DNA of 64,000 bases. It comes from Pleurostoma richardsiae (lineage: Eukaryota; Ascomycota; Sordariomycetes; Calosphaeriales; Pleurostomataceae). Below, piece after piece: positions 22,983-33,300 of this stretch. A model generated the notes under the pieces. The model was given only the letters and a program-made list of their open reading frames with translations. It was not told where the DNA came from and did no database searches. The DNA lies in the NCBI GenBank assembly GCA_030052745.1, contig JANBVO010000001.1, forward strand, positions 2,344,834-2,408,833, read 5' to 3'. Position 1 is the stretch's first letter, and the number at the start of each line of letters is the position of its first letter. The position numbers and the translations under genes are program-made.

Positions 22983-24096
22983 CTACAGCACCTTGCCCGC
23001 CCTGCCCACCTGCAGGATCTCCCCCGTCAGCCGGTCGTCGGCGCGCAGCACCGGCCAGGACGCGCCGTCCGCCTTGGCGAGCGACACCTCGAGCTTGGTG
23101 CCGAGGATCTTGAACGACGACCTCGCCGGGTCGACGGCCCCGAAGAGCGGCACCTCGGCGCGGTACCGCCTGCGCGGGCTGTCGGTCGTGGGCAGGTCCA
23201 GCGACACGGAGCGCGCCGCGAACGCCACCTTTGCGGCGTCCTTGTCGATCTTCTTGAGGAAGAAGGAGGCGATGACGCTCGCGGGCGTCTGGTAGAAGTC
23301 GGTGCGCACCGTCTCCAGGGCCTCCTCCTCCTCGTCTCCGTCCTCCTTGTCCCCCCCGACCCCGGGCTCCCTCGCCTTCTTCTCCTTCTTCCCGCTGCCC
23401 ACGAACAGGTGCCGGTCCTTGGTTTCGCACCCCTCGATCTTCATGAACTGGTCGAACTCCAGCACCCGCCGCCGGCAGCAGCTGTAGCCCTTGCTGCCCT
23501 CGTGGAAGATGGGCGCCCCCGGGTGGTGCACGCACCGCTCGCCCTCGCGGGGCGCGCCCTTCCTGTAGGTGGCGCCGCAGCCCCGGCGCCGGCACACGCG
23601 GCCGTCGGGGATCTCGAGCGAGGGGTCGTCGTCTTCGGACTCGGGCGGGGGAGGCGGCGGCGCGGGGGTCTGCTGGGCGGCAGCGGCACTGGAGATCGGG
23701 GCGCGCGGCGGCGGGGCCGGGGTGGATGTCTGCTGCTGCTTCTGGAGGAGATCGGCGTCGACGGTCTGCTCCTTGCGCTCGATCTGCGGGGGGAGGTCGG
23801 TCGTGCTGTGCTTGCCCTCGGTGCAGGGCGGGATGGCCATGAACTCCTCGAAGGTGAGGACGCGGGGCTTGCAGCACTTCCAGCCTGTTGCCCAGAACGC
23901 GGGACCGTCAGCATCATCCTGTAGACTTGGAGGAGTAGCCACAGAAGGTACTTCAAGTACGAAAGGGAACAATGGGCGGGTGTAGCTGACCTTTCTGACC
24001 CTCGTGGAAGACGGGCGGCCCGGGATGATAGACGCAGGTCTCCTCGGGGTCCGTGTAGAGCTTGCCGCAGCCCTGGTGGACGCACTTCTGGGCCAT
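22983..24096 (-). CDS. CHORD and CS domain co-chaperone (CHORDC1/Rar1 type)
   Basis: Two exons, 24096-23991 and 23884-22983, with a 106-nt intron, give 335 residues. CHORD-1 (about residues 5-61) has the zinc ligands of CVHQGCG, CVYHPGPPVFHEG, WKCC and CTEGKH; the intron falls inside it, between GQK and GWKCC. A Pro/Ala/Gln linker follows. CHORD-2 (about 133-194) repeats the pattern: CRRRGCGATY, CVHHPGAPIFHEG, YSCC, CETKDRH. An acidic linker leads to a CS (p23-like) domain, about 226-315, beginning VRTDFYQTPASVIASFF and containing LFGAVDPARSSFKILGTKLE. Proteins of this kind bind HSP90 and SGT1 and stabilise client proteins in the cytosol; in plants RAR1 and in animals CHORDC1/Morgana do this. 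The double CHORD plus CS order matches the animal/fungal type. Confident. Confidence 0.95.
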
Positions 24097-25070
24097 CTTG
24101 GGCAGAGGGCAACCGAGGGGTAGGTAGCTAGCTGTTTGGAGCTTTGATGCGCCCGTCCTAAGTCAATAAAACAAACCTCAAGGAAGACAAGACTCGAGAA
24201 TGAGGCAGTAAAGTCAATTCTCGTCAAGGTACGTAGATTGCTTCGTCTGTTTGCTGTAGGGAAGCTCCGGCACACGGGATGAGACGCGAGGGTTTTGTCG
24301 CCTTTCTTGAAGCTTCTAAAATTCCACAGCCTTCCCTGTGCAATTGAGAGAAGACCCCACCTGCCCAGGTAAGGTAGGTAGGTGTCTCAGGTACTTGTAG
24401 AGAGACCTGGTGGGGGCGGGGCATCCGGCGCCGACTAAAACTGGAGCCCTCCGTGCCGAGCCGGAGAGTCGAACGGGGAGACTCCGGGGGCTATGAGGGA
24501 GGACAAAAAAGAAGTCTCGCCCACTGGGCTGGTCGAGCTCGCTCTTTGTGCTTCAGGCCCAGCCCGGGATCTCTTCGGCTTCCCAGCTACTGCGGCGCCC
24601 CCTGCCTTTCGGCTCTGCTGGTCCCTCCTCCCTGGGTGTGGGCAAGTGCGGTAGGGAGGCCGTGTCTGAGGGTCATAGGATCTTGGCTGGATGGAATGCG
24701 ATTCCTAGGAGGTCTACGAATGACTGACGCGGTCGACTGCTGCACTACCTACATAGTATACTCCCCCAGCTACCTTGCCACTGTTGCAAGCAGTCTGTTT
24801 AGTCCGCCTTGTCCGGGGAACCTCAAGGCCGAGTGCCCGTACTCACGAGGGATCAATGCATGGATGCATGCATGTATTTGTATATTCTAAACTGTATACC
24901 TTATTCTATATTGCAATCTGCCTCCATGTTCCGCTGCGTCGCTGTATACTCTGGAGCGCAGTAGCATCCAACAAACTCCCGCATCCGCAACCATTATATC
25001 CCACCAGGGTGTCGTCTGCACATCAAGACCATTCATATATGCATCACACATTAGCCGTCCCCTGTCTTCA
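24097..25070. other. Intergenic, no supported gene
   Basis: This gap holds the promoter of the CHORD gene and the 3' flank of the transporter. At 24462-24490 an inverted CCGGAG/CTCCGG pair surrounds a TCGAAC sequence; it resembles part of a tRNA T-arm but cannot be completed to a tRNA. Frames of about 100-145 codons lack domains. Confidence 0.45.
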
Positions 25071-26725
25071 TTAAGAAGACAGTTCCTCCACGCTCACCCT
25101 GATCCGCCTCATCTTGAACCCCTTGAATCCCGCCATAGCTGCGTTCCACCGCCCAGTCGACCGCGAGGCGTCCTCCAGGTAAGTCGCCTCGATGACCTCG
25201 AGCGACCGGCCCTTGGTCTCGCTCATGAAGAGGGCGACCACCACCGTGGCCAGCATGGTGGAGAAGGCGAAGAAGTAGTATGCCCCGTACGTGGACCGGG
25301 CGATGAGGATCGGCGTCGTCAGCGCGACGAGGTAGTTGGTCACCTAGACGAACATTGTTAGCCTCGAAAGGAGCAGCGGGCGACCACTTCAGGAAACAAG
25401 GCGACTCACCCAGTTGGAGCTCTGCCCCAGCGCCGATGCGCTGCTCCTCGTCCGCCTGGGCAGGCTCTCAATGAGGTACGTCCGGATCGAGAGGGCCCAG
25501 GTAGCATTGAAGACGATGGCAAAGAGGTACAAGCCCACAATAACCACCCATCTGGCCGCCCCCCTATCGGCATGCACCTCGCCGCCGGCGTACAGGCTTC
25601 CCAGCGTCAGCATCAGCGCCGAGATGCCCACGCCGCCGACCAGGGTCGCCGTGCGTCTCCCCCACGCGTCGGCCAGCAGCGTCGCCGCCACGGTGACGAC
25701 GAAGATGACGATGGCCGAGACGCCCGAGGCCAGGAACGCCGCCTGGTCGCTGCCGAGTCCCGCGGCGCGGAACAGCACGGGCGCGTAGTAGAGGATGCCG
25801 TCGATGCCGGACAGCTGCTGGAACGACATGAGGAAGCAGCCCATGGCGGTGCGCGCGCGGAACGGCGGCGAGAAGGCCACCCCGAAGTCGGCGAAGGTGG
25901 CGCGCAGCGACTCGAGAAACGACGTGCCCGGCGCGTGCTCCAGCGCCGCCTGCGACTGCGCCAGCAACTCCTCCTGCTCGGCCGGGTGCAGCCCCAACGC
26001 GGCGACCACGGCGCGCGCCTGCTCGACCTGGCCCGTGGCGAGCAGCCAGCGGGGCGAGGGCGGGCACAGCGAGCAGACGGCCGCGAAGGAGAAGGCGAGG
26101 ACGGAGGCGAGGGCGATGGGCAGCCGCCAGGAGAGCGTGGACCCCTCGATGCGCGCGCTGCCGTAGCAGGTGAAGAAGCCGACGAGGAGGCCCGTCACGA
26201 GGGCGAACTGCGGCAGGGAGGACATGGTGCCCCTGTTCTTGGCGGGCGAGATCTCGCACACCTGCACGTACACGGTGCTGAGGAACAGCCCGTTGCCGAC
26301 GCCCTTGATCAGCCGGCCCAGGATGAAGACGCCGAGGATCGTGGCGGAACACTCGATGGCGGCCCCGATGCCGTAGACCAGGGAGCCGCAGACGATGAGG
26401 CGGATCCGGCCGTACTTATCGGCGAGGACGCCGCTGACGAGCGCAGAGATGGCGCCGGGGAGGAGGATCGACGAGACGACGACGCCGTGGACGGTCGCCG
26501 AGAGCGTGCCGAACGTCTTCTCGAACTCGGGCATGGTGGTGACTGGGCCAATGGTTCCGGTATCCAACCTACATAGGCTTGTCAGCTCTTGCAGTACTGA
26601 CATTTTGGACGGGGGAGAACTCACCCGAACAGCATCGCCACGCACGATGTGACGATGACCGCCCGGATATACAGTGGAATCATCTCGACCGGGCTAAAGA
26701 GTGCTGTTAGTATGCAGGATGCCAT
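25071..26725 (-). CDS. MFS sugar/polyol transporter
   Basis: Three exons, 26725-26625, 26568-25410 and 25343-25071, give 510 residues, normal for fungal sugar porters with 12 TM helices. Family marks: GLDTGTIGPVTTMPEF in helix 1, ADKYGRIRL (the loop 2-3 D-R-x-G-R motif), GRLIKGVGNG, PPSPRWLLATGQ (PESPRWL motif), QQLSGIDGILYYAPVLF (helix 7 substrate motif), ADAWGRRTA (loop 8-9 motif) and SETKGRSLEVIE (PETKG motif). It should move a sugar or related solute through the plasma membrane with protons; the substrate cannot be read from sequence. The start is uncertain: an in-frame ATG at 26681-26683 gives a protein 14 residues shorter, and the bases between could instead be the end of an intron (CTAAC then TTTAG). 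It diverges from an aldolase gene 1.05 kb away. Confidence 0.92.
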
Positions 26726-27775
26726 CTTGTCTGTCGTATAAGTCACGACTAGATTCTCTGTAGTGGTGTAAATGATGAGACAGAGACGAAAAGAGCGCGA
26801 AGGAGCGAGTAATAGAAACAGCGAATAATACTTGCTTATAGAACACCACGGTAGACAAGGTGTGTCAGGACAAACTTCGTGGGCAGTCAGGCTCCTAGTC
26901 CGAAAACAGTGATTCCGACGGGTCTTGACTCAAGCGAGATGTCGTGAAATGGGCGCTTTGTCCGTCCAGGTGACTCTCCACCAGCTTATCTCAGAAGCTT
27001 CGATCCGCCAGCAAGTCAAGGTTCGCACAGGGCGCGCCGGATGTGCAGGAAGGCAGTGTGATTCATGTCGTATACGCCTTTTTCGTGTTGCGGAGTGCGG
27101 AGTCGAAGGCTCTCGGCCACCGGCGGGCCGCCTTGACCTTGATGCGGGCCGCCTGGTCTCCACTTCAGTCCGAGTTCGGGAAAAGATGGTGGTGAGCCAG
27201 CAAAACCCTACAGGCCTCCATAAAATCACCCGACCGGCTATTATCCGACGGGACTACGGCGCGGCGTTACTCGGCCAGGAGCTTCCGTAGATACCAGCAA
27301 GGAGGCCGGAGACGGTGAGGATCATGCTAAGCGAGATGTTCGGCAGTTGGTCTGTTCCCGGCGCGAGAGAGCGCCGCCGCACGGCCAACTCCTTGAGCCG
27401 CCGTCTCTGCGGAGCCCGGAGTGCTGTAGTCAGTCACTATGTTACTGTGTTAGATCGGCCAACAATGAAGGGGGCGATCGGCTTACTTGCGCGGTCAGAC
27501 GAGGTTCCCCACAGGAGCTCCCAGCCCCGCCGTACTGGAAGCTTGAACGGATTGCTCGCGGAGGAGCTCTGTGCCTTCATATACTGTGGCTGGCCCGCGT
27601 GGGAAACGGGTACAATTGTCTCAAAGGCTTCAATTCCTCGCCGGCGCTCAAAGTTCAGCAATTGGAGCGATTTTTTGAGGGGTTCTCTGAAGGAACAGCA
27701 CATCCCGAGCGTTGATCTGCAGCCCAGTCAGCTCGACACCGGAACCCAGAACAAAGAGCGCCGTACGGAGTAGAC
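26726..27775. promoter_or_regulatory. Divergent promoter of transporter and aldolase
   Basis: About 1 kb between the two start codons. On the minus strand there are two CreA-like SYGGRG hexamers (ccccac 27507-27512 and ccccgc 27525-27530 as read on the plus strand), which would fit glucose repression. A GTACGGAGTA copy of the dispersed motif lies at 27763-27772, four bases before the aldolase ATG. CreA consensus is short, so chance matches are likely. Confidence 0.35.
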
Positions 27776-28859
27776 ATGATGAAATCCGGCATCAAGCCCG
27801 CGGGCCTCGTCTGCCGAGCCCGCCGTTGTCCCCGCACCGGTCCAGTCTTCAACGCCGGCTGTGCAAGACTGCAGCGCCGGAACATGTCCGCCGCCGATTC
27901 CACCACAGCCATGCAGCGCTCTAACCGACTCAAGACGGTCTTCGCGCAGAACAGCGGCCCCAGCATGGGCCTCTGGCAGATGCTGCCCGGAGCCAACATC
28001 TCGAGAGCACTGGCGAGGTCCGGTGTCGACTGGATAGTAGTTGACGCCGAACACGGCAATATTGATGGTGGGTCATGTAGCCTCCCACTCTAGTGATCTT
28101 GGTACGCTCAATTATATGCATATGTGACTGACGCGGGAGGGGAAACGTGTAGATGGGGCCATGCACGACGCAGTACCAGCAATAGCCGCCATGGGCGTGT
28201 CGCCCATCGTCAGGATACCAGACATGCAGCCATGGATGATTAAGAGTGAGCCCTATGACTGCCCTCTCCCCTCTGAATTTTTTCTATTCTAAACCGCCAC
28301 CACAGGAGCCCTCGACACCGGCGCCCACGGGATCCTGGTCCCCCTGATCAAGACGGTCGAGCAGGTCAGGGCCGTCGTGGCGGCCGCCAAGTTCCCGCCC
28401 CAGGGCAGCCGGGGCTTCGGCGCGCCGCTGGCGACGCAGACCTTCAGCCCCGTGCCCAGCTTCACCGAGTACCTGCAGCAGGCCAACGGCGCGCTGCTGA
28501 CGATGGTGCAGATCGAGACGCGCGAGGCGCTCGAGGCCGTCGAGGCCATCGCGCGCGAGGCCGACGTCGTCTTCGTGGGGCCGTTCGACCTCGGCAACAA
28601 CATCGGGTTCCCGATCCTCGAGGGGGCGATGGCGCCGGAGCTGGACGCGGCGATCGAGAGGGTGCTGAGGGCGGCCAAGGAGGCCGGCAGCAAGGCGGGG
28701 ATCTTCTGCACGTCCGGGGAGCAGGCGAGGAGGTACGCGGAGATGGGGTTCGACATGCTCAGCGTCGCCACGGATCTCACGGCCCTGGAGCAGGTCATGA
28801 AGGAGTCGGTGGCGACTGCGAAGGGCGAGGTTGGGCCGGAGAAAGGGAAGGGGTATTGA
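27776..28859 (+). CDS. HpcH/HpaI-family class II aldolase
   Basis: Three exons, 27776-28067, 28153-28245 and 28306-28859, give 312 residues. The family cleaves 2-keto-3-deoxy sugar acids or hydroxy-oxo-heptanedioate to pyruvate plus an aldehyde using a divalent metal. Visible signatures: GLWQMLPGANISRALARSG, WIVVDAEHGNID with the catalytic His, HGILVPLIKT, GSRGFGAP with the conserved Arg, MVQIETREALEAVEAI (metal-binding Glu) and VFVGPFDLGNNIG (metal-binding Asp). Introns of 85 and 60 nt are GT-AG and the joins restore NIDDGAMHDAVPAI and MIKRALDTGAHG. The first 36 residues are Arg/Cys-rich and weakly conserved-looking, and a second ATG at 27884 (MSAADSTT) is a plausible alternative start. With the adjacent sugar transporter, a role in sugar-acid catabolism (for example the 2-keto-3-deoxy-L-rhamnonate aldolase type) is possible, but not shown. 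Confidence 0.93.
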
Positions 28860-29023
28860 TTTAGAGCATTGATCGATCGACGTAGTTGCTGTACCCGATT
28901 ATGGTACAGACAAAGACTCATTATCGAGTGCTTGTGGACGCAGATGCGTCTCACCCACCAGAAAAGGGGCGACCAGCGCAGAGAACAGACAATCGGACCA
29001 CCAGAGGGCCTGGCTCTGAATAC

Positions 29024-29410
29024 CTATGCCTTCTCAGCAGCGTCCATCTTGGCCTCAACCTCCTCCGGCGTGAAGCGGTGCATCAGCTTCAGGGCCTTGG
29101 ACGAAAGCTTGGGGTCCTCTTCTGGAGAGTCGGCCTTGCTGATGTGTATCCTTGGGATCCGTCAGCCACCACCGGCCTGGTATCACACATGCAGATCTAA
29201 GGGAACGGGAGCGTACACTGGAACATCCATATCGTATAAATCTCGCCAGCCCTGGGCCGAGGGCTGGATAATGTCGATTTCCTTGTAAACAAACGGCCGC
29301 GTCTTCTGGACCTGGCCGAGAACGTCACGCGCCTTGACGCAGAGCCCGCAGTGATGGCGTGTGAAGAGGGTTATCCTGCAGGACTGCAGGAGTCTGCTTG
29401 ACACGCGCAT
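29024..29410 (-). CDS. Glutaredoxin-like small redox protein (DUF836/YDR286C family)
   Basis: Two exons, 29410-29217 and 29150-29024, with a 66-nt intron, give 106 residues. The N-terminus CRITLFTRHHCGLCVKARDV carries a CxxC redox motif (CGLC) at the start of a thioredoxin-like fold. WRDLYDMDVPVIHI follows (the cis-Pro region, VPV), with the intron inside this motif. The C-terminus is an amphipathic helix, RFTPEEVEAKMDAA. Yeast YDR286C and its fungal relatives share this layout. Predicted activity: thiol-disulphide exchange, probably in mitochondria or cytosol; the substrate is unknown. It converges with the aldolase (164 bases between stops) and diverges from LSM8. Confidence 0.9.
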
Positions 29411-29841
29411 TTTGGCTTCCTAAGTGAAGAGGAAATTGCCAATATGCAGTTTATGTAAGACGGGAGCTTTTGGAGGACGTGTAAGATGCCGATCCTGAGA
29501 CCAATCCGGCCGTGGGTGAGCTCTCCGGTCGGGGTTGAAAACTTTCAGCGCCGGGCCGCGTCCCGCGTCGACGACTGTCGGGTCCCACACTCGACCAAAC
29601 CTCAACCTCGCCGGGAGGAGCTAAAGCTCAGGTACCTCACCAGCACCTTATCCTCGACTCTGCGACACCCACGCGCGTACGCTCTTCGCTCGCCAGCCTC
29701 TCGTTCTACAGCTCAACGATAATTCCGGGTAGGGCTACAGCCATAAAATATTTGCATATATTCTTTTCTTTCTTTTCTTTTTCGACGGTCAGGCATCCAG
29801 GCTAGAGCGCAAGAGCCGCACACAAAGACTGCATCTCCAAG
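29411..29841. promoter_or_regulatory. Divergent promoter of the glutaredoxin-like gene and LSM8
   Basis: 431 bases between two start codons. Before LSM8 lies an AT-rich element (ataaaatatttgcatatatt, about 29744-29763) followed by a pyrimidine tract at 29761-29782, the usual core-promoter arrangement of constitutive fungal genes. Confidence 0.55.
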
Positions 29842-30321
29842 ATGTCTTTGAACAGCTACATGCAGAGTGCGTCGCCCTTACCTCTCTGCCAACACAAGAG
29901 ATAAGCTCTACGGGATTGCGCCGTAGAGCTTCTGCCGCATACTCAGCGCACTGACAGAACCACAGAGAAGGTGACGATCATCACCGCCGACGGACGAACC
30001 CTGGTCGGCACCCTCGTCAGCGCAGACCAGAACACGAACCTTGTGAGGCACCTTCTCCCTCATTCTAATCCTCGGCCTCTGCTTCCGTGGATTATCCATG
30101 CTGACTGTCTATTCTTTTACTCGCAGGTCCTCAAATCTACCGTCGAGCGAGTCATCCGCCCCAGCGACGACCTCGAGCCCTCCGCCGAGGTGCCTCTCGG
30201 CCTCTACATCGTCCGCGGCGACAATGTCTGCATCGTAGGCCTGGTAGACGAGGCGCTGGATGATAGCATCGACTGGACGGCCGTCAAGGGCGCGCCGATC
30301 GGAGGCATCAAACACAGCTGA
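29842..30321 (+). CDS. LSM8: U6 snRNA-associated Sm-like protein Lsm8
   Basis: Three exons, 29842-29866, 29966-30042 and 30127-30321, give 98 residues. Lsm8 is the subunit that makes the Lsm2-8 ring nuclear; the ring binds the 3' end of U6 snRNA for pre-mRNA splicing. Sm motif 1 is VTIITADGRTLVGTLVSADQ with NTNL, and Sm motif 2 is LGLYIVRGDNVCIVG. VERVIRPSDD between them is typical of Lsm8. Exon 1 has only 25 coding bases (MSLNSYMQ plus one base), and the join restores MQKKVTIITADGR, matching the family's start. Introns are 99 and 84 nt, GT-AG. The C-terminal tail (DDSIDWTAVKGAPIGGIKHS) is short and conserved-looking. Confident. Confidence 0.96.
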
Positions 30322-33300
30322 TGACATCGAGTTGTCCTTGGGGCCGAGAACGACGCTGACCCGGATCTGCGTGATGGTTGCGAATGGGTGTTGTGTTGGT
30401 CTCTGTTACGGCCCAAGCCATGTATATCTGGCTGTAGCAGGAGAGGAGGCGATAAAGGCTTGCGCGAGGGGAGGGGAGGTGCGATTCTGGGCTTGGCCCG
30501 CCGGATTGATGATACCAGGCGTTAGGGAGTCACGACTGCATATGAGGGGAATACGGGGGCAATGCATGGCATAACTGAGCATAGAGGGTATGGCTACTGA
30601 GATCTTTTCCTGTCTACTTGTTCGTCCGCTGAATGGCACGACCGGTCAACAGTCTACATGACGTCTGCTCGCCGCATTAAGATTGTTATCGGCGAGAGGT
30701 CTCTGACGTGATATGAGTGTTGAAGTGAGGAGGTTGCAACTTCCCGTGGCAGCCCGACGGCCGAGCAGCTCTTCACTGTCCAGAGAGCCGCCGTCAAGGA
30801 TGTCTCTCCAATGTGGGAGCCGTCTTCCCTCATCGCGGCAGCGTGAGGGAGGATCGAGTTATGGTACAAGCTGCCGAGGGCCGTAATGCTAGACGGAGGG
30901 CAAGACGTATACAGGGAAACGAGACGCCGCCTGTGAACGCTTCTTTCCCCGACGGGTATTCTCGCTATTTGAGGCGGCATGCCCTCCTTGGCAGCTGTCT
31001 ACCCTGATGCCTTGGATTGACCCGAATCTGATGTATACGCGCGAGCTTTCTCTCAGCAGCCGTTTCGGACCGCGACCAAGTCTTCTGCTTTGGGACATCG
31101 GGTCAATATTTGACGAAACTTGCGTCCTCCTTCCGAGAGATGCTCGTGTTATCGCGGCGCCCTCGCGCGTCTCTCCCATTCAGGTGTACATGACAAGGCA
31201 GGAGACGTCAGATAATAGGACTGAGTGCAGAGGCTCGAGAGACCATGTGGCGCGGGCGTAGCTGTGGCCAAGGGCGGGACGGGCAGCAGAACGCCATGGG
31301 TCACTGGCGTATGCCTCGACCGCAACTCTCGAAGGCTCGATATCCCCCTGAATTAGACAAATGTACAGACTTCCCGCGCCGAGGCACTAAGCACGTTTCC
31401 ATCACTGCAGAGATGTCCTCCGACGATGACAGCCTTCAAGATACAGGCAGGATGTGGCTTGACTGGGGATTGTTGAGAGGACTCTCAGGTTTCGGAAGTT
31501 TTCCATGCCTCTGGCCGTCTCAATGTTACCGTTAGGCGGCCCGTATCTACAGCTCGTATCCGCTCGCCGAGATATAAGGAAGGGCCAGGTAACAGTTAGC
31601 CCGCGACCCTGGGGGCTAGCCCCTGCTCGTTGCGGAAGCCCTTTGCTCAGAAGGGAGGTTGACGGGTCCCGGAAGCGTGAGGGCGAACCGAAGATCTGCC
31701 ATTCTACCGAGACTCCTTCATGAGAGGGAGAGGCAGACCGGATTCTCACCAGCTTGGTACGGATGTGGATTTCCAGTGAGGATAGTCGCAAAGCGCACTG
31801 GCAGGCTGTATAACGCTCTCGTTCAACGAAACGGCAACCTGCGGTCTGCGACGATACAACGACTGGTGGCGTCTCTCGAGGAGAAAGAAAAGTCTAGGGA
31901 ACCATATCGAGCAAAGAGAACGACTGAGCTTCTATCAGATTGTTGAGTGCTCGCTAAGTGCCAGCAGTCCTCTCTTATCTCGCTCGTTAATGCCCGCTCC
32001 CGGGCCTCAAATGGTGAAGTCCGACCGGGGGGGGCCCACGCAAGACGCAAGCCACAATCCGAACTACCGCAACCACTACTTTACCGCCTGCCTTTCTGCG
32101 AGCCTCCCCCGACACTGGCCGGCCGCACGCCCGCGGGCCACATGTTCCTACCATGACCGCCCGGGCGGCCGGTCGACTTTCCTCTCCGACTAGCGCCCCG
32201 GTGCAGGCCACTCAGGGGCACCGCTGGCCAAGTGTGGCTTGCAGCAGAGCCCACGCGGGACTGACAAGAGCCTCTGCTTTCCTGGGGCCCGATCGACGGT
32301 TCGATGATGACTGCAGCGGACTTGCTGCTCTAGCTGCTTCTGCTCGGCCGAGCAGGAGGCGATGAAAGGACCGGATCTGGCATCCACATTGGCTGGCACG
32401 GGAGGATGGAGGGAGGGACGAACCGATGAGCTTGTCTCCCTTCGGGCTAGGAAACCGTTTGGCATGCAGCCTGGCGAGATGTACTGCGCGTGTAGTTCTG
32501 CGGCTCAGTACTTTGGGAGTACATGAGCTTTTTTTCAACGTCTTGTCTACCTTTCAGTTGTGGACGAGGCTGGCCATAACTTGAGTTGCGTCTCTCTTCT
32601 TCGACTCTCCGCCCATGGCGATGTTATCAGGGAGTTTGAACGGGGAGATTGTGATCTGAGCTTCAGATGCGCTCGAAATTCTCCCGAGCGTGGTCTCGCC
32701 TCTTCTTTTGCGTCTCTTGACTACATGGGCGAGAATGTTAGTCAGTCCCCAAAGACGTCCACTCGGTATCCCATCCACTTGATTCCCTCCGCTCTCCGCC
32801 CTCTTACAGTCCACCTCCACACAGCTGCCCTCGACGTCAAAGATGATGCCGCGGACGATATCGCACCCGTCCGTCCCATCATTAACGAGCAGCATGCCCT
32901 GCTCGGCATGCCTCACGCTCGAAACCCCGCCCCGTGGCGAAGTTGCTGAACGTCCTGAATGTCGTCCCGGCTGGGGTTTGGAGCGACGAGACCACCAGAT
33001 TCTGGGCTCGCACTCTTTCCGTTTCTCCCAACAGGCGTGCCACTCGCTACACCCTAGATGATTCCTTATCTGTATGAACTACAACGCACTCGTGCCAGGT
33101 ACCTAGCCTCTTGCCCGAACGACGAGCCTCTCCTCTGCGAGAAGCAGAGCCGGAACGGGAACGATCAGCAGGATGGCCGGCCGAAACGAGTCTGAGATCC
33201 GCTAGACAAGACGGGCAGGATGAGAAAAAACAGAATAGGAAGGGTCATCTTGGCCTCTATCACCGACGGCGGACTTTGGTGCTGGGTGCAACACCAACGA

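Noticed and set aside
22959-23924. 321-codon plus-strand frame
   Set aside because: Antisense to the CHORD/CS gene, no domain.
24462-24490. TCGAAC flanked by CCGGAG/CTCCGG, possible tRNA T-arm
   Set aside because: The stem encloses too large a loop, and no anticodon arm or matching acceptor ends were found.
25572-26576. 334-codon plus-strand frame
   Set aside because: Antisense shadow of the MFS transporter; highly charged, no domains.
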